The notes below the pieces were generated by a model, which did no database searches, was not told the origin of the DNA, and saw nothing but the letters and a program-made list of their open reading frames with translations. Positions 17,141-26,400 of a stretch of DNA of 64,000 nt are shown here, in pieces. The translations under genes and the position numbers were made by a program. This stretch comes from Pseudoruegeria sp. HB172150 (lineage in GTDB: Bacteria; Pseudomonadota; Alphaproteobacteria; Rhodobacterales; Rhodobacteraceae), in the NCBI RefSeq assembly GCF_013184805.1, contig NZ_JAATNG010000002.1, forward strand, positions 124,001 through 188,000, in the 5' to 3' direction. Each line of letters opens with the position of its first letter. Position 1 is the stretch's first letter.

Positions 17141-18151
17141 TCATGCGGCGTCCTCGGGGTCGGTGTCGAGGCTTTCGCCTTCGAACTCGGTCTCGACCAC
17201 GGCGGCGTCGTAGCCCTGTTCTTCCAGCCAGCGGCGGAACTGTGAGGTGTAGCCGTGGGTGACGAAGATGCGCTCGGCGCCGGTTTCGGCGATGGCGGCG
17301 TTCAGGCCGTCCCAGCCGGCATGATCGGACATGACGAAACCGCGGTCGGCGGCGCGGCGGCGGCGGACGCCGCGGAGGCGCATCCAGCCGGACGCGAAGC
17401 CGCTGGAGGTCTGGCCGAAGCGGCGTATCCAGGGAGTGCCGAGCGCGGAGGGCGTGGCGAGGACGAGGGCGTTCGGGTGATCCTTGGAGTTCAGGTCGGG
17501 AGTGACCGGGATGGTGTCGGGGAGCGCGATGCCCTGCGCGCGCATCACCGCGTTGGTGTTCTCGACGGCGCCGTGGGTGAGGACGGGACCGATGGACTGG
17601 TCGAGCAGACATAGCAGGCGCTGGGCCTTGCCGAGAGCGTAGGCGCCGAGGACGGGGGTGCGGCCCTGGGCGAGGCTGTCGGACCACCACGCGTTGATGG
17701 CGGCGGCGGTTTCGGCCTGCGGCGCCCAGGTGAAGACCGGCAGGCCGAAGGTGCATTCGGTGATGAAGGCGTGACAGCGCACCGGCTCGAACGGGTCGGA
17801 CAGGCCGTCGGCTTCGGTCTTGTAGTCGCCGGAGACGACCCAGACCTCGCCCGCCACCTCGACGCGGATCTGGGCGGAGCCGGGGACGTGGCCGGCGGGG
17901 TGGAAGGAGACGGTGGCATCGCCGATGGTCAGCGTCTCGCCGTAGCGGATCGTGTCGAGGGCGATGTCGCCGAGGCGGTGACGGATCACCGGGGCGGCAA
18001 GATCGGTGGCGAGGTAGCGGTCATGGCCGGGGCGGGCGTGGTCGGAATGGCCGTGGGTGATCAGCGCGCGATCCACCGGACGCCACGGGTCGATGTGGAA
18101 ATCGCCGGCGGGGCAGTAGATGCCGGAGGGGGTGAAGGACAGCACGCTCAT
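17141..18151 (-). CDS. Ligase-associated DNA exonuclease (metallo-beta-lactamase fold)
   Basis: A 336-residue member of the MBL/beta-CASP-like group annotated as DNA ligase-associated exonuclease. The metal site HGHSDHARPGHD lies around residues 33-44, FHPAGHVPGSAQ holds another His, and SDHAGWDGL supplies the late His. It is thought to process DNA ends for the neighbouring ligase. The ATG at 18151 begins MSVLSFTPSGIYCPAG, the conserved start; the upstream extension to 18337 overlaps the divergent promoter region. The usual further partners (Lhr-like helicase and phosphoesterase) are not in this window. Confidence 0.9.
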   Translation of the reverse strand: MSVLSFTPSGIYCPAGDFHIDPWRPVDRALITHGHSDHARPGHDRYLATDLAAPVIRHRLGDIALDTIRYGETLTIGDATVSFHPAGHVPGSAQIRVEVAGEVWVVSGDYKTEADGLSDPFEPVRCHAFITECTFGLPVFTWAPQAETAAAINAWWSDSLAQGRTPVLGAYALGKAQRLLCLLDQSIGPVLTHGAVENTNAVMRAQGIALPDTIPVTPDLNSKDHPNALVLATPSALGTPWIRRFGQTSSGFASGWMRLRGVRRRRAADRGFVMSDHAGWDGLNAAIAETGAERIFVTHGYTSQFRRWLEEQGYDAAVVETEFEGESLDTDPEDAA

Positions 18152-18366
18152 GCGGCAGAGGATAGCGCGGGCGGCGGCGCGTGGAAGGCCGGGGCCGCCG
18201 GGCCGGCCGAGCGGGTCGATTTTCGCGGGATTTGCGCTAGATGCCCTGAGATGAGGGTAACCTGCCGCTACGGCGCTGCACAAACCATGGGCAGCAAAAC
18301 GTTCCACCGTACCGACCGCGTTCGGGGAGGCTTGCACTTCGCGGCGCGGCTTGTGAGAGTGGATGC

Positions 18367-19794
18367 ATGAACAAACCCGCGACGCCGCAGTATTTCAACG
18401 AGATGGAAGTAGGCGGTGCCGTGCGCGCGCCTTATTCCGGGCTCCAGGACTGGATCAGCCAGATGCCGGTGGAGTTGCGCAATCTCAAGCAGCACGAGGC
18501 GGAGAACCTGTTCCGCCGCATCGGAATCACCTTTGCCGTTTATGGCGAGGGGGGCGATCCGGACCGGCTGATCCCGTTCGACATGTTCCCGCGCGTCTTT
18601 TCCAACGACGAGTGGCGCAAGCTGGAGCGCGGCATCAAGCAGCGGGCGCGCGCGCTGAACGCGTTCCTGGTCGATGTCTACGGGCGCGGCGAGATCGTGA
18701 AGGCGGGAAAGATCCCGGAGCGGCTGGTCTATACCAACGAGGCCTATGAGAAGGCGGTTGTGGGCTTCCTGCCGCCGCGCGGGGTCTACAGCCATATCGT
18801 GGGCATCGACCTGGTGCGGGTGGGGCCCGAGGAATTCTACGTGCTGGAGGACAATTGCCGGACGCCGTCGGGCGTGTCCTACATGCTGGAGAACCGCGAG
18901 ATCATGATGCGCATGTTCCCGCAGCTGTTCCAGGAGAATCGGATCGCGCCGGTGGAACGCTATCCGCGCGCGCTGAAGCGGACGCTGGCCTCTGTCGCGC
19001 CGCAGAAATGCGAGCACGAGCCGCGCGTGGTGATCCTGACGCCGGGCCATTTCAACAGCGCCTATTACGAGCATTCCTTCCTGGCCGACATGATGGGTGT
19101 CGAGCTGGTCGAGGGGCAGGACCTGTTCGTCGAGGGCGATTTCTGCTGGATGAAGACCACGGAGGGGCCGCAGAAGGTCGACGTGATCTATCGCCGGATC
19201 GACGATGCGTTCCTGGACCCGCTGTGCTTCCGCCCGGATTCGATGCTGGGCTTGCCGGGGCTGATGAACGTGTACCGCTCGGGCGGGGTGACCATCGCCT
19301 CGGCGCCGGGCGCGGGCGTGGCGGATGACAAGGCGATCTATACCTACGTGCCGGACATGGTGCGGTTCTACCTTGGCGAGGAGCCGATCCTGCAGAACGT
19401 GCCGACGTGGAAATGCGGGCGCGAGGACGATCTGAAATACGTGCTGCAGCACCTGCCGGAACTGGTGGTGAAGGAAGTGCACGGCTCTGGCGGCTATGGC
19501 ATGCTGGTCGGGCCGAAATCCTCGAAGAGCCAGATCGAGGCGTTCCGCGCCAAGATCGAGGAGCGGCCGGACAATTACATCGCGCAGCCGACGCTGGCGC
19601 TGTCGACCTGCCCGACCTTTGTCGAGGAAGGCGTGGCGCCGCGGCATGTGGACCTGCGGCCCTATTGCCTGGTCGGCGAAGAGATCGAGCTTGTCCCCGG
19701 CGGCCTGACGCGGGTGGCCCTGACCGAAGGGTCGCTGGTGGTGAATTCGTCGCAGGGCGGCGGTGTGAAGGATACTTGGGTACTGGCGGAATGA
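18367..19794 (+). CDS. Circularly permuted ATP-grasp protein
   Basis: A 475-residue protein of the circularly permuted ATP-grasp type 2 family (DUF404/DUF407). Visible signatures are FYVLEDNCRTPSGVSYMLEN, VILTPGHFNSAYYEHSFL and KEVHGSGGYGMLVGP, the last being the nucleotide-binding loop. Such proteins are predicted ATP-dependent amide or peptide ligases. It opens the Anbu operon: the next start codon is 4 bp after its stop. It is divergent from the exonuclease gene, with 215 bp between starts that must carry both promoters. Confidence 0.92.
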   Translation: MNKPATPQYFNEMEVGGAVRAPYSGLQDWISQMPVELRNLKQHEAENLFRRIGITFAVYGEGGDPDRLIPFDMFPRVFSNDEWRKLERGIKQRARALNAFLVDVYGRGEIVKAGKIPERLVYTNEAYEKAVVGFLPPRGVYSHIVGIDLVRVGPEEFYVLEDNCRTPSGVSYMLENREIMMRMFPQLFQENRIAPVERYPRALKRTLASVAPQKCEHEPRVVILTPGHFNSAYYEHSFLADMMGVELVEGQDLFVEGDFCWMKTTEGPQKVDVIYRRIDDAFLDPLCFRPDSMLGLPGLMNVYRSGGVTIASAPGAGVADDKAIYTYVPDMVRFYLGEEPILQNVPTWKCGREDDLKYVLQHLPELVVKEVHGSGGYGMLVGPKSSKSQIEAFRAKIEERPDNYIAQPTLALSTCPTFVEEGVAPRHVDLRPYCLVGEEIELVPGGLTRVALTEGSLVVNSSQGGGVKDTWVLAE

Positions 19795-19798
19795 GTGC

Positions 19799-20752
19799 AT
19801 GCTGAGCCGGACGGCGGAAAACCTGTACTGGATCGGGCGTTATCTTGAACGGGCGGAGACCAATGCGCGGCTGCTGGAAGTGGGCGCCCGCAATGCGCTG
19901 ATGCCGAATATCGGCGGCGGGTTCCGGAACGAGTGGGAATCGGTGCTGGAAGCCAGCGGCACGCGGCCGGATTTCATCGAGAAATACGGCGACGCGGTGC
20001 AGCGGAATATCGAAAGCCACATGTTCTTTGACAAGGACAACTCGTCTTCGGTGCTGTCCTGCATCTCGGCGGCGCGGGAGAACGGGCGGATCGTGCGCAC
20101 CGCGATCACCGGGCAGGTCTGGGACGCGCTGAATGGCGCCTTCCAGGAACTGCGGGAGATGCAGCGGACCGAGCGCAGCCAGCTGCCCCTGAGTGACCTG
20201 ATCGACTGGACGCGGCGGACGGTGGCGCTGGTGCGGGGCTCGGCCGGGGTGTCGATGCTGCGCAACGACGGCTATCACTTCGTCAGGCTTGGCGCCGCGG
20301 TGGAGCGCGCCGACAGCACGGCACGGCTGCTGGATGTGAAGTATTACGTGCTGCTGCCGGAGGTGACCTATGTTGGATCCGGCCTGGACAATTACCAGTG
20401 GACGACATTGCTGCGCGCGATCTCGTCCTACCGAGCGTTCGGCTGGGCTTATGGCGGCGAGATCACGGCGCGGAAAGTGGCGGATTTCCTGATCCTGAAC
20501 CTGCAATGCCCGCGCTCGCTGCGGTCCTGCGTTCAGGAAGCCGATTCGAGCCTGGAGTTCCTGGCGCATATGTACCACCGGTCCACCGAGGCGCAGGAAG
20601 TGGCGCGGAACCTGATGGGCGAGCTGGCCGAAGCGCATGTGGAAGACGTGTTCCAGGAGGGGCTGCACGAGTTCCTGACCCGGTTCGTCCAGAGCATCGC
20701 CGGGCTGAGTGAGGCGATCCATACCAGCTATCTGACGGGGCGGGTGGCATGA
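19799..20752 (+). CDS. Alpha-E domain protein (DUF403)
   Basis: A 317-residue all-helical protein that starts MLSRTAENLYWIGRYLERAE, the signature of the alpha-E family. No catalytic motif is known for the family; it always accompanies the permuted ATP-grasp protein and may scaffold it or form part of the ligase. Its stop overlaps the start of the transglutaminase-like gene (ATGA at 20749-20752), which indicates translational coupling. Confidence 0.92.
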   Translation: MLSRTAENLYWIGRYLERAETNARLLEVGARNALMPNIGGGFRNEWESVLEASGTRPDFIEKYGDAVQRNIESHMFFDKDNSSSVLSCISAARENGRIVRTAITGQVWDALNGAFQELREMQRTERSQLPLSDLIDWTRRTVALVRGSAGVSMLRNDGYHFVRLGAAVERADSTARLLDVKYYVLLPEVTYVGSGLDNYQWTTLLRAISSYRAFGWAYGGEITARKVADFLILNLQCPRSLRSCVQEADSSLEFLAHMYHRSTEAQEVARNLMGELAEAHVEDVFQEGLHEFLTRFVQSIAGLSEAIHTSYLTGRVA

Positions 20753-21561
20753 AGCTGAACGTGTCGCACAAGACGGTCTACCGTTTCGAGGAGATGATAC
20801 GCGGCGTGGTGCAGAGCCACCGGCTGGTGCCCACGGATTGCGAGAACCAGCGGGTGCTGGAATGGACCGTCCATGTCGAGGGCAGCGAGGTCGGCGCGGG
20901 TTTTCGCGATGGCGCCGGCGACTGGGTGCAGACAGTGTCGCTGCGCCGCGAGGTGGCGGGGTTGTGCGTCGAGGTCAGTGGCGAGGTCGAGACGCAGGAC
21001 CTGTCGGGCGTGCTGAAGGGGCACCGGGAATCGGTGCATCCCGCCGTCTACCTGCGACCTTCGCGGGCGACGGCGCCGAGCCGGGCGATCCGGCAGATGG
21101 CGGAAGCGGCCGTGGAGGGCGAAGGCGCGATCCTGGCCAAGGCGCATGCGCTGTCGCGCACGGTGGCGGAGACGGTCGAATACCGGCCCGGCGAGACCGA
21201 GGCGAGCACCACCGCTGCGGAGGCGCTGGAGCATGGCTATGGCGTCTGCCAGGATCATGCGCAGATTCTCATCTCGGCGGCGATCGCGTCGGAAATCCCG
21301 GCGCGGTACGTGGCGGGCTACCTGTATAGCGAGTCGGGCGAGGAGATGGCCGAGGCTTCGCATGCCTGGGCCGAACTGTACGTCGCCGGGCTGGGCTGGG
21401 TCGGGTTCGACCCGTCGAACGAGTGCTGCCCGGACGAACGCTATATCCGGCTGGGATCGGGCTTCGACGCGACGGATGCGGCGCCGATACGAGGTGTCGC
21501 ACATGGCGAGACCACGGAACATCTTGACGTGGAAGTAAGCGTCGGCCAAGTCCAGCAATAG
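20749..21561 (+). CDS. Transglutaminase-like cysteine peptidase family protein
   Basis: A 270-residue protein with a bacterial transglutaminase N-terminal beta domain (residues 1-80) and the papain-like core. The triad is visible as Cys in GYGVCQDHAQ, His in ASHAWAELY and Asp in VGFDPSN. It may hydrolyse or form amide bonds, consistent with a peptide-tagging or processing role beside the ATP-grasp protein. It overlaps the preceding gene by four bases. The family is often misannotated as a plain transglutaminase. Confidence 0.92.
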   Translation: MKLNVSHKTVYRFEEMIRGVVQSHRLVPTDCENQRVLEWTVHVEGSEVGAGFRDGAGDWVQTVSLRREVAGLCVEVSGEVETQDLSGVLKGHRESVHPAVYLRPSRATAPSRAIRQMAEAAVEGEGAILAKAHALSRTVAETVEYRPGETEASTTAAEALEHGYGVCQDHAQILISAAIASEIPARYVAGYLYSESGEEMAEASHAWAELYVAGLGWVGFDPSNECCPDERYIRLGSGFDATDAAPIRGVAHGETTEHLDVEVSVGQVQQ

Positions 21562-21594
21562 GCGCGCGCGGCGCCTGGCTGGGAGTCGGTTTCC

Positions 21595-22320
21595 ATGACC
21601 TATTGCGTGGGGCTTTTGCTGGATGCCGGCATGGTGCTGCTGTCGGATACCCGCACCAATGCGGGGCTCGACAACATCTCGACCTACCGCAAGATGTTCA
21701 CTTTCGAGGAGCCGGGAGAGCGGGTGGTGGTGATTCTCACCGCCGGGTCGCTGAGCGTCACCCAGACCACCATCGCGCGGCTGGAAGATGCCATCGCGGA
21801 TGACAGCGCCGATGCGCCGCCCTCTATCCTGAGCGCGGAATCGATGCTGCAGGTGGCGGAGATCGTGGGTGGCACGCTGTCCTCTGTGGCGGCGTCGATC
21901 GCGTCGAAGATGTCGGCCGGGTCGGAGAATGCCAGCGCCTCGATGATCGTGGCGGGGCAACGGAAGGGCGGCGCGATGCGGCTGTTCCTGATCTACCCGG
22001 AGGGCAACTTCATCGAGGCGACGACGGACACTCCGTTCCTGCAGATCGGCGAGCACAAGTACGGCAAGCCAATCCTCGACCGGGTGGTGCGGCCCGAGAC
22101 GACGTTGTCGGACGCGCAGAAGGCGGTGCTGCTGAGCATGGATTCGACGCTGCGGTCCAACCTGTCGGTGGGGATGCCGCTGGACCTTGCCGTGATCGAG
22201 AGGGATGCCTGCAAGGTCACCTATCACCGCCGGATCGAGGCGCAGGACGAAGCGTTCCAGGCGATGTCGAACGCCTGGAGCCAGGCGCTGCGCGACAGCT
22301 TCCAGAAGATCGAGATCTGA
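21595..22320 (+). CDS. Anbu, proteasome-like peptidase (T1-related)
   Basis: A 241-residue member of the Anbu (ancestral beta subunit) family, homologous to HslV and proteasome beta subunits. After Met removal, Thr2 (MTYCVGLLLDAG) would be the N-terminal nucleophile, and the SDTRTNAG strand and LTAGSLS segment match the fold. Lys and Asp partners are plausible at TYRKM and SDTRTN. The protein assembles into a ring or helical oligomer in related bacteria; its substrate is not known. It starts 33 bp after the transglutaminase gene and closes the operon, followed by a terminator. Confidence 0.92.
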   Translation: MTYCVGLLLDAGMVLLSDTRTNAGLDNISTYRKMFTFEEPGERVVVILTAGSLSVTQTTIARLEDAIADDSADAPPSILSAESMLQVAEIVGGTLSSVAASIASKMSAGSENASASMIVAGQRKGGAMRLFLIYPEGNFIEATTDTPFLQIGEHKYGKPILDRVVRPETTLSDAQKAVLLSMDSTLRSNLSVGMPLDLAVIERDACKVTYHRRIEAQDEAFQAMSNAWSQALRDSFQKIEI

Positions 22321-22446
22321 GCCGGGCCGGGGAGTCGGCGGACGCGCTGCCGCGCGACGCTTGACCGACATTCTGGCCGGCGCGACGCCTTGTGCGGGCG
22401 TGGCGCCTGTGGCGTCGAGGGATTCGCGTATTTGGGACCAAGCGGA

Positions 22447-22482
22447 GCGGGCGGGAAGTTTGGGCCCCCGCCCGCGGTTTTG
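22447..22482 (+). terminator. Terminator of the Anbu operon
   Basis: Perfect 9-bp arms GCGGGCGGG (22447-22455) and CCCGCCCGC (22467-22475) are followed by GGTTTTG. It lies in the 247-bp space between the convergent Anbu and SIMPL genes. Confidence 0.65.
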
Positions 22483-22567
22483 TCGGGGGCGTCGCCGGAG
22501 GGGGGGGGCTCGCCGCGCGGATCACGCGGCGAACCTGTTTTGTAACAGCTTGAAAGATTTCCGGTTT

Positions 22568-23251
22568 TCAGGGGGTCGCGATCTGGAACACGAGGGTGAC
22601 GGCGGCACTGGTATCAACCTCGCCGGCGGCGATGGGCATCGCTTCGGCCGCGGCGAAACGCGCCAGAGGCTGCGGGCCGTTGCCGCCGCTTTCGCTCAGT
22701 TCCAGCACCGGGCCGAGCGTGATTCCCGCGGCCTCGGCATAGAGCTCAGCCTTGCGCCGGGCGTCGGCGACGGCGCGGCGGCGTGCCTCGTCCAGCGCGG
22801 GGACCGGATCCTGCAGGGCGAAGGAGAGGCCCCGGAAGGTGTTGGCGCCGGCATCGAGGGCGGCGTCTAGAGTGGTGCCGAGCGTGTCGAGATCCCGGAC
22901 GCGGATGGTCAGGGTGTTGCCGGCCTCGTAGCCGGTGATCCTGGATTCCGCACCGCTGGCGGAGCGGTCGGATTGCAGCGGGAACAGGGTCAGGTCGCTG
23001 GTCTGCATGTCTGTGGCGGCGATCCCGGCCCCGGTCAGCGTTTCAAGCACGGCCGCGGTCGCGTCGGAGGTTGCGTCCATCGCGGCGGCGGCGGTTTCGG
23101 CGCGGCTGGTGACGCCGAGGGTGATCAGCGCCATGTCGGGGGCCGAAGCGACGCTGCCCTCGCCTGTGACGGTGAGGCGCCCTGGGTCGGCCTGCTGCGC
23201 CACGGCGGGCAGCGCGAGCAGCAAAGCGGCGAGGAGGGGGAGAATGCGCAT
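22568..23251 (-). CDS. SIMPL-domain (DUF541) periplasmic protein
   Basis: A 227-residue exported protein with a signal peptide (MRILPLLAALLLALPAVAQQ). The mature part is the SIMPL domain: it starts LTVTGEGSVASAPDMA and shows the GYEAGNTLTIRVRDLDTLG segment typical of the family. Members form oligomeric periplasmic or membrane-facing rings of unclear role. The ATG at 23251 opens the signal peptide; the longer frame to 23308 adds a non-typical leader. It is divergent from the 1256-residue protein gene. Confidence 0.88.
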   Translation of the reverse strand: MRILPLLAALLLALPAVAQQADPGRLTVTGEGSVASAPDMALITLGVTSRAETAAAAMDATSDATAAVLETLTGAGIAATDMQTSDLTLFPLQSDRSASGAESRITGYEAGNTLTIRVRDLDTLGTTLDAALDAGANTFRGLSFALQDPVPALDEARRRAVADARRKAELYAEAAGITLGPVLELSESGGNGPQPLARFAAAEAMPIAAGEVDTSAAVTLVFQIATP

Positions 23252-23415
23252 GGTGCGGTTCCTTGTGTACGGGAGCACAGACATCCGTGTTGCGATGTGT
23301 TGCCGCAAGAGCGCACTGGTGTTTTACTTTCACTCGGCGGTTTGTTGCTATAGAAAGCCGTGGACACGGGGCTGCGACTCCCAAGCGCCTACCCAACACA
23401 GTATAGATCTGTCGC

Positions 23416-26400
23416 ATGAAACCCAGTTTCGCCCTGAACCTAAGCCATGACGGAATAAGCCTTTTGCACCGCGCGCAGGCGGGCTGGCTGAGCGTGGGCG
23501 ACGTGTCGCTGGACGCGCCCAACCTGATGGACGAGCTGGTTGTGCTGCGGCACACGGCGGCGGACCTGGAGGCGGGCGGGCTTTCGACCAAGCTGGTGAT
23601 CCCGAATTCGCAGATTCTGTATACCGAAGTCGATGCGCCGGGACCGACGAAGTCCGACAGGATCGAGCAGATCAAGGACGCGCTCGACGGGCTGACGCCC
23701 TACGAGGTGCATGAGCTGGCTTTCGACTGGAAGGTAAGGAAGGGCAAGGTGCAGGTCGCGGCGGTGGCGCGCGACACGCTCGCCGAGGCCGAGACCTTTG
23801 CGATGCAGTACCGGTTCAATCCAGTCTCTTTCGTGGCGATACCGGCGAACGGCGATTTCGACGGCGAGCCGTTCTTTGGCGAGACGCAGCATGCGGAACG
23901 GCTGCTGGACGGGGCGCAGAAGGTCGAACGCGACAAGCGTCCGATCGTGGTGCTGGGGCAGCTCGGCGATGTCGAGGATCTGCCGGCGCCGGAGCCAAAG
24001 CCGAAGCGGGTGCCGAAACCGAAGCCCGACGTGCAGGCCGAAGAGGCGGTGGCCGAACCGAACGGTATGAGCCACGCGCTGGCCAATGGTGCGGTTCTGG
24101 AGCCGGTGCCGGAGGTGTCCGCCGATGCGGAGGGAACCGGTCCCGAGGCGGATATGCCGGTGTCGTTTTCGTCGCGGCGGCGCGCGGCGCAGCCGCTGAA
24201 CGGTCATGCGGTGCCGCCCATGATGGAGGCCGCACCGCCGGTTGCGGAGGCCGAGGCGGAGACATCGGAGCCTTCGAAGGCCGCGCCCGAGCCGGTGGTC
24301 GAACCCGTCGCGGACGTGTCCGAGCCGGTGGCGAAGGCGCCGGACCCCGCGGACGCCGCGGACGACAAGTGGTATATGCCGCCAGTTACGGCGCGGTCGG
24401 TGCCCGCGGCGGATGATCCGCTGCCCGAGCCGGCGCGGAAGACGCCCAAGGTCGAGGAATTGCCGCCGGTGCCGGAACAGCGCGCGGATGTGGCGCCGTC
24501 CCGGCCCGGAGATCTGCCGCCGATTCCGCCGCGGCGCGGGCCGAAGCCCGAGGATATTGCGGGGATCGCGGCGAAGCGACTGGAGTCCGATGCGCCGGAA
24601 ACCGGCGCGGAGGAGGTTTTGCCACCGGCGGGCGGGGACAGTCCGGCAATGCGTGCGGCGGCGGTCAATCCCGAGGCGCCGGAGCTGGCGAAGAAGGCCG
24701 ACCCGGTGCTGGACAAGGTGCGCGACCCGCAGCCCGAGGAGGTGAAACCGGCCCGACGGTTCAGCCTGCGCCGGAAACGCGGCGAGGATGCGCCGACGTT
24801 GGCCGAGACGCTGAACCGGATGCGGGGTGGCGGCGCCGTGGCTGCGGTCTCTGCCCCCGCCAAAACGAGTCCCGCGCCTGCGCCTGCGGCGAGGGCGAAG
24901 ACACCGGATCCGATGCCGCTGCCGAAGCCGGCGCCGGCCTGCAAGCCGCGCACGCCGGACATGTCGCGCCCGGTGACACCGTCGGCCAGCGAAGCCGAGG
25001 CGATGACCGTCTTCGGAGCCCGCGGCAAGCCGTTGCCAAAGCAGCGGCCGCGCTTTCTGGCGCCTGCGGGCGGACTGCTGCTGCTGGTCGTGCTGGGCGC
25101 TGTGGCCCTGTGGCTTACGTATTTCATGAACGACGTGGCCTCTGACTGGTTCGGCCTCCGGGGCGATCCGGAGGTGACCGAGATCGAAGAACCGGCGCCG
25201 ACGATCCTGCCCGAGGCGCCGTCGGAGACGGCGACGTCCTCTGCGACCGAGGCGCCGGTAGCGCCGTCGGTGCCGATGCCCGGTGTCGAGGTAACGGCGC
25301 TGCAGCCGGAGATGGGCGAAGCACCTGCGGCAGCGGCGGAAGAGCCGGAGGCCGTCGAGACAACGCCGGAGCCGGTGGTGCCCGAAGCGGTGCCGGATGA
25401 GAGCCTGCTGGACGATGCCGTACCGGCGGATGGCGTGACGGCCGCGGTGGAAGAGGCGCTGGCGCCGGAGACCGAGCCCGAGGCAAGCGCCGTGCCGGAG
25501 GCCGATGGACCGGGGCCGGACGTGGCCACCTTCGCGCCGCAGCTTCCCGCGGGTTCGACGCCGGAAACGCCGGCCGTGCCGGAGCCGGGTGACGGCGGCA
25601 CCGCGCACGACCCGCTGGAGATCGTGCGTCTGGACGTACCGCCCGCCGGCGAGGCGGCGCCGCAGGCCGAGGTCAGCGCGCCCGCGCCAGTGACAGCGGT
25701 TCCCGAGAACTCCGCGCCGCCGACCGCCGACGAGGCGGAGGCATTTTATGCCGAAACCGGCATTTCGGTGCGTGCACCGGACGCGGCCTCGAGCCCGGGG
25801 CTCGATCGGCTGGACGACGTTGTCCTGTCCTCGGCGGATCCCGATCTGGCGCCGCCGCCGTCTCGCGGCCTGCCCGAGACCGAGCATGCGGCGCCGGGCG
25901 TGGTGCTGCCCTTCGCGACAATGATGCCGCCGCTGCCGCCCGATATCGAGTTCGACCTGGATGAGCGCGGCCTGGTGCGGGCGACCGAGGATGGTGCGCT
26001 GACGCCGGACGGGATCGTGGTGTACCAGGGCGAACCTGCGGTGGTGCCGCCAGTGCGGCCGGGGACAGAGGTGCCGGAAAGCGAGGACGACGCGGCGCTT
26101 GAGCTCTTGCCGGAGGCGGAAACCTCGGACGTGGCACAGGAGCCGGAGACCGAGGTGGCCGCGGCGGAACCGGTGAACGTGCCCGAACTGCGGCCGGAAG
26201 ATCTGGCCGAAGACGATGCCGCGCCGTCGGGAACGGTGGAGGACGAGTTCGACCTGGCCGAACCGGCGGACCTGATCAACATGGCTCCGCTGCTGGACCA
26301 GACCGACCTGGCCGAGGCCGACGAGCGGGCGCGGTTCGGTGGGCTGACACTGGACGAACTGGCCGGTGTGAGGCCGTCGCTGCGGCCCGGTGAGGATCTG

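Noticed and set aside
15820-17262. 480-codon plus-strand frame opposite the DNA ligase
   Set aside because: Shadow of the ligase, which has all ligase motifs; the plus-strand translation is low-complexity Gly/Val/Glu-rich sequence.
24204-25601. 465-codon frame on the minus strand, rich in Ser, Gly and Ala
   Set aside because: It is the antisense shadow of the large membrane protein gene, whose GC-rich third positions leave the opposite strand open.
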